Positions 1-10,619 of a stretch of DNA of 64,000 nucleotides are shown here, in pieces. This stretch comes from Hysterangium stoloniferum. Its lineage: Eukaryota > Basidiomycota > Agaricomycetes > Hysterangiales > Hysterangiaceae. A program made the translations under genes and the position numbers. The stretch covers positions 124,001 through 188,000 of the forward strand of contig WHVD01000120.1 in assembly GCA_015178975.1 (NCBI GenBank). Direction: 5' to 3'. Position 1 is the first letter of the stretch. Each line of letters starts with the position of its first letter. Under the pieces are notes generated by a model. The model saw only the letters and a list, made by a program, of their open reading frames with translations, did no database searches and had not been told where the DNA came from.

Positions 1-435
1 ACGTCTGTTGGATTACAAATGACAGGTGTGCACCACCCATTCATGGCTTCTCTCTCAATGTCAGACATTCCTTGCCCAATTCCTGATGAATCCAGCAAGC
101 CTTGTGGCGGCTCCAGGCAAGTTGCAAAACCACAGCACTCAATGAAAAATCAGTCCAACACATTGCAGTCAATTCTTGAAACAAAAGCTTACAATCCCAG
201 TTGCTGAACCCATGAATCAAATCCGTCCTTGGTGATCGATACATGCTCGTAACCTGGTCTGTGGAAACAGAGGCCGTGACCCTCTCTATTACATGCCCAT
301 CGTCTCTGAAGTATATTCTGACAATGACTTTCAAAGGCCTGCGATCCGTTGAGATTGGAGGGCAGCAGGCGAGATCGCTGGGGGTAGCACTTCGACCTGG
401 TCGGGGTGACTCAGTACTACCTCATGGTCGGACAT
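1..435 (-). pseudogene. Module A gene, truncated copy 0 (first exons)
   Basis: The start of an A-family gene read on the minus strand. Exon 1 begins at 435 with the family start MSDHEVV and runs into stop codons after about 35 residues, unlike the open exon 1 of the copies at 51315 and 56917. Exon 2 (family motif QGMSD-ERDAM, here GQGMSDIEREAM) begins near 117 and leaves the window at base 1. The family function is unknown to me. Judged a decayed copy because of stops in exon 1; the missing 3' part lies outside the window. Confidence 0.6.
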
Positions 436-559
436 GGGGAGCGTGAGGTATAGACAAGAGGCGTGTCACGAGAATGGAAAGAAAACCATCGATAAGGTTC
501 ATCAGGCTCTTTCTATGTTTGTGAGACACCGCTTTGAATGTTGTTCGAATTGCCCATTA

Positions 560-1260
560 ACACTGGTCTACTAAGTCACTGGAAGCCTCCAAAGATGACC
601 TTTAAACACTGAGTGCCATAAATATTATCTGATAGCATTATGACTGTAAATATGGCAAAGAATATATTAGTTATCATAAATAAACTGAAAAAGAGAAAAG
701 CTGTGACATATGTACAAAACTGGCTTGGTCAATTTATCTGAAGATTTTTGTGCATATTGACAAAGGACTTTGTACTTCGTTTTCAGGCAAACATCAGTGA
801 GAGAACCTTTTCTTTCTATCCTTCTGCCAACGTATCGACTGGTGCAGCTGAGTTGGGCTCCACCATCCTCGGCTTTCACTCTTCATTCTTTTGATTAAAA
901 AAGAAAGAGATTGGGCTACACTTCCATTAAGAGTGGAAAAGGAGGAGTAAACACGTTTATGATGAAGCCAGATGAAAAAAGTAATTCCACCAGCTTCTCT
1001 TTCCTGCCAATGTGCATTTGCCTGGCAGCTCATCGTGTGTTGTTTATAAAATTTGACCTTGTCAGAACTTGTTCACCCATTTAATTTGCATGGACACCAT
1101 GATCTGAGCGACTTAAATGATGTCATGTTTTCCCTGTTCTTCCATATTCATCACTATCCTTATTTTCCATATTTCCACACCCCACACATATTTTCACTAC
1201 CTATATCTCTCACATTATCACTATTCCTATCCCCTATGACAATCGGCCCACATATGGGCA
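560..1260 (-). repeat. Module B copy 1
   Basis: Repeated segment lying just upstream (minus-strand sense) of an A gene; related copies are at about 17.0, 22.6, 35.1/48.1, 51.4, 57.0 and 62.0 kb. It contains a small minus ORF, 1033 to 794, with the shared stretch FFIWLHHKR. Its far end (1060-1255) is an AT/pyrimidine-rich tract with many CACTAT and CCATAT steps, also present at 17.5, 48.3 and 51.95 kb. It could be the promoter and leader of the A genes or a small gene of its own; the sequence alone does not decide. Confidence 0.55.
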
Positions 1261-1299
1261 GAAGGAAATTTGAAGAATACTGTCATAATCCGAACACGT

Positions 1300-1816
1300 T
1301 CAATTGAGTTCCTTGACATAACAACATATAGAGTTTTTCAACATTTATTTCCAATTCCTCGTACAGCATCGCGTGCAAATTGTGGGGACTTGAATGCATA
1401 CCTACCTCTCCTTGCAGCAAATGCTGAACCTTCTGAGAATGTGGAGCTACCCTCTTTTCTTATTTCAATTTGTCCCAATTCATTTATGATTTCCTCGATT
1501 GTGTCCAATTCATAGTCAATCGTAATGTCAAACTCCTCCAGCAGCACACTCATAAACAGGCTGAGATAGTCCATGTCTTCTATAACATGATTCACTTCTA
1601 ATAGTTTCAATCTGATTGAATACATTTGGACTTTCTATTCAATAATACCTGTTTAGTCATAGTGCATTCAAACAAGTGCTGACAATAACATTGTTCGACC
1701 ATTGGTTAAATGCATTCTGTACATTGTTTTTTAGTTGTCCCATGTGTCCCTTGGATCGTCATTCACCATATTTACTACCCTTGGTTCATCTTCAATGTGC
1801 AACATAATTCAGCTAT
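1300..1816 (-). pseudogene. Ty1/copia gag remnant (UBN2-type)
   Basis: Minus-strand fragment of a copia-type Gag. The open block 1625 to 1338 carries SIRLKLLEVNHVIEDMDYL and ELDTIEEIINELGQIEIRKE, matching the better copy at 18.70-19.42 kb. Upstream, near 1790-1735, the frame-broken sequence still reads EDEPRVVNMVNDDPRD-like. The N-terminal part of gag and all of pol are missing. It abuts module B exactly as the copia remnant at 17.7 kb does, so the retroelement piece was duplicated with the unit. Confidence 0.6.
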
Positions 1817-1923
1817 AGTGTAAGACTAGTATCTGCTGCAGGTGCAGACAGACACTAGAATGAGTGATGAGGAATAAACCACTATTGTATTAAAATCCAC
1901 ATGTACATAATATATACCAGTGG

Positions 1924-2016
1924 AGAACAATGGGATGTGAGCAACAATGGGATGTGGACTACAATGGGATGTGGACTACAATGGGATGTGGACTACAATG
2001 GGATGTGGACAACAAT
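1924..2016. repeat. 17-bp tandem repeat
   Basis: About five tandem copies of a 17-bp unit TACAATGGGATGTGGAC, with the first and last copies diverged. The near identity of the middle copies suggests recent slippage. It lies between a copia remnant and a gene-free stretch, so no coding role is likely. Confidence 0.8.
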
Positions 2017-3106
2017 AGAACTAATTATTACCAAATCACAGTGTAGGGAGTCTCACTCCCTTACACCTCCCGGGGACTTGAATGTTGACCATCCCTGGTC
2101 AACCTACTCATTAGAATTTGAAGGGGAGTAAGGTGAAGCATGGTGTAATGTTGCATGTGTACAGAAGTGAAGGGTGGCGGCAGTGATTAATGAATGGCAG
2201 GCCCAACGAGTTGTGTCGAGGGGTCGACAGCGGTAAGTTGCTGCATTGCGGACAGATGTGATGAATGCATTGCAGTGTTGCAGACAGACACAATGACACA
2301 CTGAGGCGCCAAAGTGGAGAGCCAGATGTTGTCACGCTGAGGATGTTGAGTGACGCGGCAGCACTCAAACAATGGAATAGACGCGATGAGTATGCTGAGG
2401 GATGGACGGACGCAATCACGACCAGTAGCCGAGGTGGACAGATACGAACAGAGGCGATCACGCGTCAAAGTGGACAGACACGATGCTGAAAGGGATGTCC
2501 GAAGGGTGGCAAAAGGCGGGACGCAGTGCATCTGGTACCGTAGAAAATAGTGATGCGATAGCTGTCAAGAAGATGAATTCTATGTGAAAGACGTTGAAAT
2601 TGCCTGGAAGCAGGTGCGACGAATCGATCGATGGGATTTCCTTCATTGTGGGCTTTCATTGGGTTCATTAATGCGTCCCTTTGCTTCGTTTCCTTAATAG
2701 GACCATCAAAGAGCGCATGAACAGTCTCTTGTTTAGAGTTGAGGTCGAGATAAACGCAAAAAAAAAGACAATACGAAAAGCCTGTACAACAACGTAAAAA
2801 TAACCCGTTATCCACCATTTCCAATTCCCGCCGTACTTACCACTGTAACTTTGCGGCGGCCTAATGGACCTGTGCCATTGCCCTCCGTCCTATCAGCTCT
2901 TCTGGGAACCGAAAACATGCACCGTGTATGCCCAAATGACGGCTCTTAGTGGGTAGGAACGCGTATGATCAGGAGACTAGGTGGAACTGCGAGTCATGTT
3001 CCCTGTTAGGCTGCTGGAAAATGAACCACGCTCTGCTCAGATCATACTAGGCATGATAAATTAAGTTTTATAGCTCACATGGATTACTCGTCCCCATGGA
3101 TCACGC
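2017..3106. other. Gene-free stretch
   Basis: No ORF here looks like a gene. Short overlapping ORFs on both strands at 2.1-2.6 kb are low-complexity, built on repeated GACAGA and GATGC steps. The stretch near 2640-2710 resembles 7615-7680 (both contain a GGGTT-xxx-TAATGC segment followed by TTAATAGGACCAT or TTTACCGGACCAT), so it is probably another decayed piece of the repeat units. Confidence 0.5.
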
Positions 3107-4100
3107 TGGTAAAAGCTCCCAAGGCTGTGTCTTTCACCACCTTGTGATGAATAATCCACCCAATTAATATACAAAGCGCGTATACCCAACAAATCCGCGG
3201 ATGGGTGGAAGCTACCCAATAATAATCGAGCGCATGTTTGACTAGGAATATAATCTTTTAATGTATCAGTTAATATAGCGAAGGGCTTCAGCCGGGATCG
3301 CCCCCCACCATGCTATTTGATCGCATGCAACGTCCGCCAATATTTAGCCCCACCTGATGTCGTGTCACAGGTTTAATGTATACCAAGTCAATGCACTACC
3401 GATGCCATAGACCCTACGACCACGCCAGTCAAGAAGGAAGGAAGGTAGGTAGTCAACGAATTTACTCGGCCTCCCAGATATAAACACCAATACATGTTTC
3501 TCGTCATTATACCTGAGCCATGTATTTCGGTTGTTTCAGCCCTCCTGGAGATCCTCCACCATTTGATGGGTGCTCCAAGCCTCGTGTGATTGTGACCAGT
3601 GTGACCACTCGTTGTGGAAAAAGAAGCCAACCTAAAAGTAGAGACGATGTTTCCATATTAAAACCACAATTAAAAAAGCAGGGGTAAATACAGAATTTGA
3701 TTCCCAAGACGTCCGAAAATCGGCTCAAATACTAGACACGAGTCACGTACCACAGCCCACGGCCTCCCATGACCGACACTGAGGATTAGCGACTTGCCTA
3801 TCGTGGGTCCCCAGGGCATCCATGTCAGATTAAGTCCCATTAAGAAGCATCCTTCCAACGCTTAAAACAGGCGATCCCGATGATTCGTTTCTCAACCGTC
3901 TGGTCTTTCTGTGTCTTTGGCCAAATAGAGGTTGTGTAGGGTATCGGCCGATATAGTTTCATTACATCTAAAACAATGAAGATAAATACTATTATTTTTT
4001 TCCATAAATAATTCAGAATTATCATCATTCCGCTGATGTCAAAATGAAAAAAGAATTTGCCAATTTGTCCTTTGACCATGCTCAGTGGGCTGATGCCTGG
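3107..4100. repeat. Direct repeat D, copy 1 (~990 bp)
   Basis: Direct duplicate of 8411-9384. Similarity starts in both copies at CGCTGGTAAAA and ends at GGGCTGATGCCTG. This copy is interrupted by small indels, so the 216-residue minus ORF seen in copy 2 is broken here into pieces of about 60-80 residues. No TG/CA ends or inverted ends were seen, so it is not an obvious LTR. Confidence 0.8.
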
Positions 4101-4104
4101 CTTA

Positions 4105-4250
4105 ACCCATGTACACCCAACCTATCATGTCAGAAGGTGATTCACTGAATGACACATACAAGTACTTCATTACAAGCTTATTGAGCCAGTGTAGTTTTCG
4201 CATTGACATTAAGCCAACCCATACTATTTTTTAATACAAAGGAAATAGAA
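4105..4250. repeat. Short dispersed repeat, shared with 32.59-32.76 kb
   Basis: Sequence around CATGTCAGAAGGTGATTCAC and the following AT-rich 100 bp recur at 32,590-32,762 with scattered substitutions. It directly follows repeat D. No coding content is visible. Confidence 0.5.
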
Positions 4251-4641
4251 TTTTATAGCTTGATATATCTTAACAAACGCGTGCGGCTGTGCGGGACACG
4301 TGACAATCAGTATGCATCGCCTGAATAATTCCAAATTCGGCTGCATGGCTCCTAATGCAATCAATGATATTTTTGGTGCTATAATATCATAACCTCGTTC
4401 CTTACCACTCCAGATTTATTCTGAACTACCACTGAATCTAAGCACTTGAATAAAATCATCACTTTAAGACAGCCTTGCGACAGTGTTGATGAGCAAGCCA
4501 TTCGGAAACAGACCCAGCTGCATCGCGCACTTCCCACATGCGCTGCATGTACACATCAAGGAGATTATCTGTCGTGAGCTCAAGCAACGGTGAGGGTTAT
4601 GTGCAGCGACGAATAGCTATATACTTGACAATGAGTTTCTA

Positions 4642-5551
4642 GACATGCTGTGGTGATCGGCGGTGCGTGTATTGCCTTGATACACATCGCTCTGGTATTC
4701 ACGCTGCTCGGCGCGATCGTTTATTTGGCACACTCTCGTCTTCAAAAACGCACATCAAGGACGCCGACGCGGCTGATCAGGCACTGGCTGTGGATGACGG
4801 GAACGTCAAGTGCGCCGACGCGGCTGATCACGCACCCGCTGCTGATCACGGTAACCTCAAGGGCGCCGAGGCGGCCACGCACCCGCTGTGGATGACGGGA
4901 ACATCGGGGGCATCGACGTCGCTGATCATCCACCCACTGTGGATGGTGGTCACGTCGTGGGCACCGACGCGGCTGATCACGCACCCGCTGTGGATGACGG
5001 TAACATCAAGGGCACTAATGCGGCTGATCGCCCACCCGTTGTGGATGACGGTAGCCTTGGGGGCACCGACACAGATCCCGACTCTACCCCACGTATCTCG
5101 TGGGAAGACAAGGGAAAGGGAGTCGACCTTAGAGAGTATGGCCCCCTCATGCTGGGTGGATCGCTATTGACGGATCATTCGACCAGCGCATTGTGCAAGG
5201 TTTTTCCAAAATCATTTAATTAATGTCATCAGATAGTTACTGGACTTAATTTGAGCAGGACCCAACAATGAGACGTTCCATCCCCACATCAGTCCCAAAA
5301 CAAATACCACCATCCACCCCAAGTCACAAACTGTTAGTGATGATGGATCTGACTATACAGTACCGGGTTCGTGTCGGTTATTTTTATTTTTCATCATCTA
5401 TTACTCAACCATCCTACTATTTACAGAATTTTCCTTCATGGACGACGACGATGAAGTCACTGATCAGAAAGTGTTGGCCGGTACGAGCACACAGACAGAC
5501 CTGTCTCCAGCATTTGGTTCGTACACTTCATGCCTTTGCGCGGATCTATAA
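4642..5551 (+). CDS. Candidate membrane protein with acidic 17-residue tandem repeats
   Basis: Best candidate for a non-repeat host gene. After a possible acceptor TTTCTAG at 4642, the frame encodes a strongly hydrophobic stretch (GGACIALIHIALVFTLLGAI, then VYLAHSR) that reads as one membrane helix followed by basic residues. Next come about six copies of a 51-bp unit coding a 17-residue acidic repeat of the form ADAADHAPAVDDGNIKG. Unit 3 lacks four bases, so the repeat frame changes near 4880. A 60-nt intron, 5367-5426 (GTTCGT to TTACAG), joins the exon ending SDYTVP in frame to an exon with MDDDDEVTDQKVLA that stops at 5549-5551. Earlier exon joins, and the start, are not resolved. The two frame changes may be introns, assembly errors or decay. 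Function unknown. Confidence 0.4.
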
Positions 5552-5676
5552 AAACTAATAAAAATCAGCGATACTTGCAGATATTCATGTGACACCGTTC
5601 CTCCCGGTTGTCCCATTCGTTCACCATATTGTGTCTTGCCAACTCAACCCCCGACACGCTAGCGCTACCACCACCG

Positions 5677-6261
5677 CAATGGACAGTGAATGGATCAATA
5701 ATAATGGCTCCGGAAAAGGTAGTGACTCCTTTATCCTAATGTGGTATTGGGGGAATTAATATTTTGTGCAAATATAGAAGTCTATGCAGAGACGTCGTAT
5801 AGGGGCACCTGGGGGGGTTCATCATCTAGTACTCAGTACGTTACACCACTTGTTCTCTCATACATCCTTGCCCTCACACGACGGTACTGGGCACGGTGCG
5901 CTTGCCGGACGAGCTTATGAGCAGTCCGGATCCTGTGCCGAGGCCAAAGTCTTCACCTCCTGACTTCCCTGAATTCAAATATCAAGAAATACCTCGTTAA
6001 TTGTGACTTATTTTAATACCACAAGAAACACAAAACTGACGACCGCGGATGCAGCCCCTAAAGTAACACCAAGCACAAGGTCTCCAACCGATGGCCATCC
6101 CAGACGTCCTTACCGGGACGAAGCCGAATCCGACGGGTCGTCCGCATCAATGCCCAACCCTAAGAACCAGCACCAGTACGAAGGACATGGTGATGGCTTG
6201 CATGTCTCAAAAAGTCCGTCCTCCGGGACGGGAACGTCTTCAGGTTGCAGGTGAGTCCCGT
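5677..6261 (+). other. Possible further exons, serine/proline-rich
   Basis: Open pieces continue on the + strand: MDSEWINNNGSGK from 5677, ending before a GTAGTG donor with an AAATATAG acceptor at about 5776, then an exon with SYRGTWGGSSSS, a block MSSPDPVPRPKSSPPDFPEF, and a 6003-6254 block rich in S, P and T. They are low-complexity and could be the cytoplasmic tail of the gene upstream or a separate gene. No domain is recognised and the exon joins are uncertain. Confidence 0.25.
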
Positions 6262-6300
6262 CGGCGATATTTCTTACACCAACTAACATTGACTTCTTAG

Positions 6301-6690
6301 AAGGACAAAGAAGCGAAGATCGGCAGAGTCTTAGTAGTGCTGGCGCATGTAATCGATCTCATGGTGTTTATTGAGGATTCGCCAGCTAAAATGGTTTCCC
6401 GCAACTTCTTGGTGACTGCTATGCTGTCGCCTCGATATTCCTATCAACCTTGGCGGATACCTCTAAGCACCCTTAGACAATCGACCATTCCTTTGGGGAA
6501 TGAACTCTTCAAATTCAGAAAGGATTATAAGGTTCTATCACTTGAGGGTAAATCCATACTCATAATGTTTGCATGGGGAGACGTGTTAGTATGGGGAGAA
6601 ATTGGAGGCACGGTTTGGTAAAAGTATCGGAAGAAAACGAATATCATTATCAGCCGTGTCGGCCTGAATAGGTGCCAGCTTTCCTGATCC
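6301..6690 (+). pseudogene. Module A fragment, inverted
   Basis: Part of A exon 3 read on the + strand (motifs EAKIGRVLVVLAHVIDLMVF and IEDSPAKMV), running after a short deletion into the sequence that normally lies 3' of the gene (the stretch with TATGAGTATGGATTT reversed). All other sizeable A copies are on the minus strand, so this piece belongs to an inverted block of roughly 6.3-8.3 kb. Not functional. Confidence 0.6.
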
Positions 6691-6959
6691 CCACTGCCTA
6701 AGTCCTGAACCAGTCGACTGATCGTGTCTGAGACATCCAGGCATCAGGCTGACGGCTTTGCATAGAATTCCACAGCAAGGGTCATACAGCCTGCCACCAG
6801 GGTCACGCGGCATGGGTAAGTCTTCTTGCGTGTCACCTTCGATAAGGTATGTTGACGAGTTCGAGGCCATGCCCAAACTCTAAGCCTTGCCAGACACTGC
6901 ACTATGACGGCCGAACAAGAAAATTCCCAACAGTCCCGTCACAGTTACAGCCCCTGCTC

Positions 6960-7640
6960 ATAGTTGACAAAGTCCCAGAAGCTCTTTCGTTTGCCCACTT
7001 GTCTTGTTGAAACCAACGCAAGGTCTAGAGAAGGAGACTAAGAAAGAGATGCAACAGATGCAACAAGACAAGAGGGTACGGGCATGCCATTTACTTTGAA
7101 TATTTAGAGGAAGCATCACAGCTGCCGCAACTGTCCATGGTTGTCGACAACCAGAAGCTCTCTCGTTCGTCACTTCCACTGAAGGGGATCATAAGCCTCG
7201 TCAACAGGATCCTGCACCCTGTCCTCAAACGCCAAAGCAATCAGTCCCAGCGAGATTTGAAGCGTTGTTGACGACTCACCAAGTACGCCGTTACCACCGA
7301 TGCAGTCTGTTGTAATGCCTCGACGTACAAGTTCGAAAGCAACACCGGGTCAGTGATTTCTCGACGATGTTCGTGGAAATAGACATCGTCGCGGACTTTG
7401 AAGGGACAGGTTTGGGTTTGGGTTTGGGGAGGTTGGGAGGTTGGGAGAGTAGGAGGACGTTGTCCAAGATGGAGCCTATCTACAATGCGAGGAGCGTGAG
7501 AACAGAGTGGGAATTGAATGTGGATGGAAAGGAAATGAAATAAAAGTGGAAGAGGCCGAGCTTGATTTGGGAGCTCCCAAGTTGTTGCGTCAGGTCGATG
7601 GATGCTGCATGGTTTGGCTTTGATTGGGTTGGCTAATGCT
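6960..7640 (+). pseudogene. Module C joined to PEX13 5' region, inverted
   Basis: On the + strand the module C frame reads SQLPQLSMVVDNQKLSRSSL and NRILHPVLKRQSNQS (7110-7260), followed after about 110 bp by the conserved segment FVEIDIVADFEGT and LGRLGGWESRRT (7370-7460) and a truncated VDGKEMK stretch near 7520. The same order, C then PEX13 upstream part, is found on the minus strand at 58.9-58.2 kb, so this is an inverted, truncated copy of the collinear form. The membrane and SH3 parts are absent. Confidence 0.5.
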
Positions 7641-7904
7641 TCACTTCTTCTCCCCGTTTTATTTACCGGACCATGAAAGATGGCACAACTGACAAAATTG
7701 GACTGAGCTAGAATAGAAGAGGGGAAGCGGATGCCCAAGACTCAGCCGCTGTCCAGCGGGGCTGTAGGGAAACGACTAAGGTTGCATTTCATACCATCGC
7801 ATACATATATACACGTGCGGGTGAAAAATGCGCTCGTACGATGAAAGGGAAAATATAAGTGGGTTGTCTAGTCCGATATACGATCTGGCAGTGTTCCCGC
7901 CTTT

Positions 7905-8262
7905 TGGGGTATGAGCATTGCCAGTTTTTGTCACAACAACATTGTTCCTGTCGTCTCAAAATTATTCGGTTAACAGAATACTAGTTCAGACCCCAAAATC
8001 AGCCCATTTATTGTTTTATGGCCCCTCCAGGGTAATACGGGGGTTATCGTCGTTAATTTCACAATCTCCAGAACCTGAAATTGCGTGCACGGTAGTGCGA
8101 TCGAATAGCCCAATCCCTGCTCTCCACGACTTCCTGGACTTTGCTGCGATGCATGGAGAGGAGAGTTGGACGACGACCTTGGGTATTTTGATGCAGGACG
8201 TACATTCACTCGTCTTTCTGCTTGCGACTCTAATTGTCGGGGCGAGAGAATGGTGACAAGTG
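7905..8262 (+). pseudogene. Module A exon 5 fragment, inverted
   Basis: The + strand ORF contains the family exon 5 motifs SLISQSPEPEIACTVVRSNS and PIPALHDFLDF, and ends LMQDVHSLVFLLATLIVG, where other copies have MDEVHSLLCLLATPFVG. The conserved serine-rich tail of the exon is lost. It is the second A piece in the inverted block. Confidence 0.65.
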
Positions 8263-8410
8263 ACGAGTCAGCATCCATTTCGGAGTCGCCTAAAATTGAA
8301 CTATACAAACGTAGGCAGCGTTACTACAGAAACAGCGCCGTCGCTACCAGCCTACCTTTCCCTTTCGCATTCTCGTACACACTTGCCTATCTCGTCTCGA
8401 TATCGATAAA

Positions 8411-9384
8411 TACCGCTGGTAAAACCTCCCAAGGCCGTGTCTTTGACCACCTTGTTATGAATAATTCATGCAATTAATATACAAAGCGCATATACCCACC
8501 AAATCCGCTGATGGATTGAAGCTACCCAATAATCATCAAGCGCATGTTTGACTAGGAATACAATCTTTTCATGTACCAGTTAATATATCTCCTAACGAAG
8601 GGCTTCCGCCGGGATCGCCCTCCCACCATACCATTTGATCGCATGCAACGTCCGCCAATCTTTAGCCCCACCTGATGTCATGGAACAGGTTCAATGTATA
8701 CCAAGTCAATGTACTACCGATGCCATAGACCCTACGAAGGAATTTACTCGGCTTCCCAGATATAAACACCAATACATGTTTCTCGTCATTATACAGTCTC
8801 CACACTTGAGCCATGTATTTCGGCTGTTTCAGCCCTCCTGGTGATCCTCCACCATTTGATTGGTGCTCCAAGCCTCGTGTAATTGCGACCAGTGTGACCA
8901 CTGGAGAAAGAAGCGACGCTAAAAGTAGAGACGGTGTCTCCATATTAAAACCACAATTCAAAAGCTGGGGCAAATAAAGAATTTGATCACCGAGACGTCC
9001 GAAAATCGGCTCAAATACCATACACGAGTCACGAACCACAGCCCACGGCCCCCCATGACCGACACTGAGCATTAGCGACTTGCCTATCATGGGTCCCCAG
9101 GGCACCCATGTCATATTAAGCCCCATTAAGAAGCATCCTTCCAACCTAAAACTGGCGATACCGATGCTTCGTTTCTCAACCGTCTGGTCTTTCTGTGTCT
9201 TTGGCCGGATAGAGGTTGTGTAGGGTATCGGCCGATATGGTTTCATTACATCTAACACAATAAAGATAAATACTCTTATTTTTGTCCATAAATAATTCAG
9301 AATTATGGTCATTCCGCTGATGTCAAAATGAAAAAAAGAATTTACCGATTTGTCCTTTGACCATGCTCAGTGGGCTGATGCCTG
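8411..9384. repeat. Direct repeat D, copy 2 (~975 bp)
   Basis: Second copy of repeat D, same orientation as 3107-4100 and about 4.3 kb downstream. The two copies bracket the only plausible unique host gene and the inverted A/C block. Copy 2 keeps one long minus ORF. The end near 9385 runs directly into a scrap of copia gag (SIRLKLLEVN). Confidence 0.8.
8662..9312 (-). CDS. Hypothetical 216-residue ORF in repeat D
   Basis: Longest open frame of repeat D, broken by frameshifts in the other copy. It has no recognised domain. Visible features are a hydrophobic N-terminus (TIILNYLWTKIRVFIFIVLD) and a glycine-rich segment GLEHQSNGGGSPGGLKQ. The start codon assignment is uncertain because the ORF may begin inside a longer frame. 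It could be chance coding in a noncoding repeat; the fact that the other copy is broken argues against strong selection. Confidence 0.25.
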   Translation of the reverse strand: MTIILNYLWTKIRVFIFIVLDVMKPYRPIPYTTSIRPKTQKDQTVEKRSIGIASFRLEGCFLMGLNMTWVPWGPMIGKSLMLSVGHGGPWAVVRDSCMVFEPIFGRLGDQILYLPQLLNCGFNMETPSLLLASLLSPVVTLVAITRGLEHQSNGGGSPGGLKQPKYMAQVWRLYNDEKHVLVFISGKPSKFLRRVYGIGSTLTWYTLNLFHDIRWG

Positions 9385-9388
9385 AGAC

Positions 9389-9800
9389 AGTCCGTGTCCT
9401 CTCTAACATAATTTACTTCCAATAGTTTCAATCTGATCGAATCCATCATCTTGCATCTCTTTCTCATTCTGCTTCTGTGGACTGTACGTGGGTTTCGACG
9501 AGACACCCTGGTTAAATGACAGAGCTTCCGGTACGTTGGCAACTATGAGCAGATGCTGTGACTGCGACAGGACTTTTGGATATTCGAGTTGAACGGTATG
9601 CTTCGGCCTTCCTCCTTTTTTTCTCCTTCTCTGGGCATTTCGTGGATATCTGCCACCATAGCAGTGAACTCGAAACCTTCCCTGAGGCTCTTCCGATAGA
9701 CATGTTAGAAATATTAGGAAAACCAATGTATCCCACGAGCTTGTGCGTCTGGCTGTGTCGGCGCTGTTGGACATGTTGAGCGATCACCGTAGGATTATTT
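9389..9800 (-). pseudogene. Module C copy fused to copia gag scrap
   Basis: A 123-residue minus ORF (9774 to 9403) joins module C sequence (SSWDTLVFLIFLTCLSEEPQ, HSQ/SQHLLIV-like parts, EALSFNQGVSSKPTYS) to a copia gag scrap (FDQIETI in this frame; SIRLKLLEVNYV in the neighbouring frame at 9439-9400). The chimera shows that C and copia pieces recombined. Whether C is coding at all is unsure. Confidence 0.45.
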
Positions 9801-10600
9801 AGTTTGACCGTAAGAAAGATCCAGGAAGACGTCTTCAGAAACATTCACAATACTCTTGCTTGGCCGTAATGCTGAAGTGTTTAGCAAGGCTTAGGCTTTG
9901 GGCATGCCCTCAACTCGTCAACATACCTTATCGAAGGGGACACGCGACAAGACTTGGGTAACTACAGAATTAAAAAAAAAATGCTAGTCAGTTTCAATAG
10001 AATGCATTAAACCCGTCAACAAACATGCAAATCCTACGGTTCTGTGACTGTTTTTTCTGCAGGGAACTGCAGGCTGCCCCACAGCTTGCCGCGGGCTCCA
10101 GGTGCCAGCATCTGCGCAGATATTGGCTGACAACCATCTGAACAGGCTTGAGCATGTTTCGTGACCCTGGGTGAGAGATGTTTTACTGCGGGATTGCATG
10201 CAGAGTGCCATCAGCCTGATGCCTGGGTGCACCAGACACGATCAGTCGGCTGGCTCAAGACTTGAACGTTTGAACAGCGATCGGGTACCTGATCCCTGTT
10301 GCCCTGATCAGGATTTTCCTATTTTTTCGACACTTCTACCTAGCCCCACCTTCAACTTTGTCCACATAGCAGGCCAGTTCTCCATACAGACCTTTTGGGT
10401 ATGTAGTCATTTTCTTTCAGTCATAGATCGTTATATAATATTTTTTGAATTTAAGTGTGCTGTTGGAAACAAGTGCAAGAATGCAATCCTTGAAGTTATA
10501 GGAGCAGCAATCTCTGTCTTAAATCATCGTTTGAGAACTTGGAGGACTGAGGAGGCCATCCTTGGGATATCATACTTTGTGTTGCTCTTCGAAGAATCTT
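9801..10600. other. Link between modules C and A
   Basis: Repeated link region with no clear gene. Marker stretches include TAGGCTTTGGGCAT (about 9891), CAGTTTCAATAG (about 9988) and GCCTGATGCCTGGGTGCACC (about 10215), which recur at 14.3, 20.8, 24.8, 48.9, 54.5 and 59.0 kb. Because it lies 3' of A genes it may contain their terminators and untranslated tails. Confidence 0.5.
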
Positions 10601-10619
10601 GAGCTAGGTCGAACATCTT

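Noticed and set aside
2265-2550. Overlapping arginine/aspartate-rich + ORFs
   Set aside because: Low-complexity sequence with no start context or similarity to anything recognised.
7241-7738. 165-residue minus ORF
   Set aside because: The opposite strand carries the conserved frame shared with the 23-, 53- and 58-kb units (FVEIDIVADFE, VDGKEMK). The minus frame is not kept open in those copies.
3107-9384. LTR retrotransposon with repeats D as LTRs
   Set aside because: No TG/CA ends, no target duplication, and no gag or pol between them.
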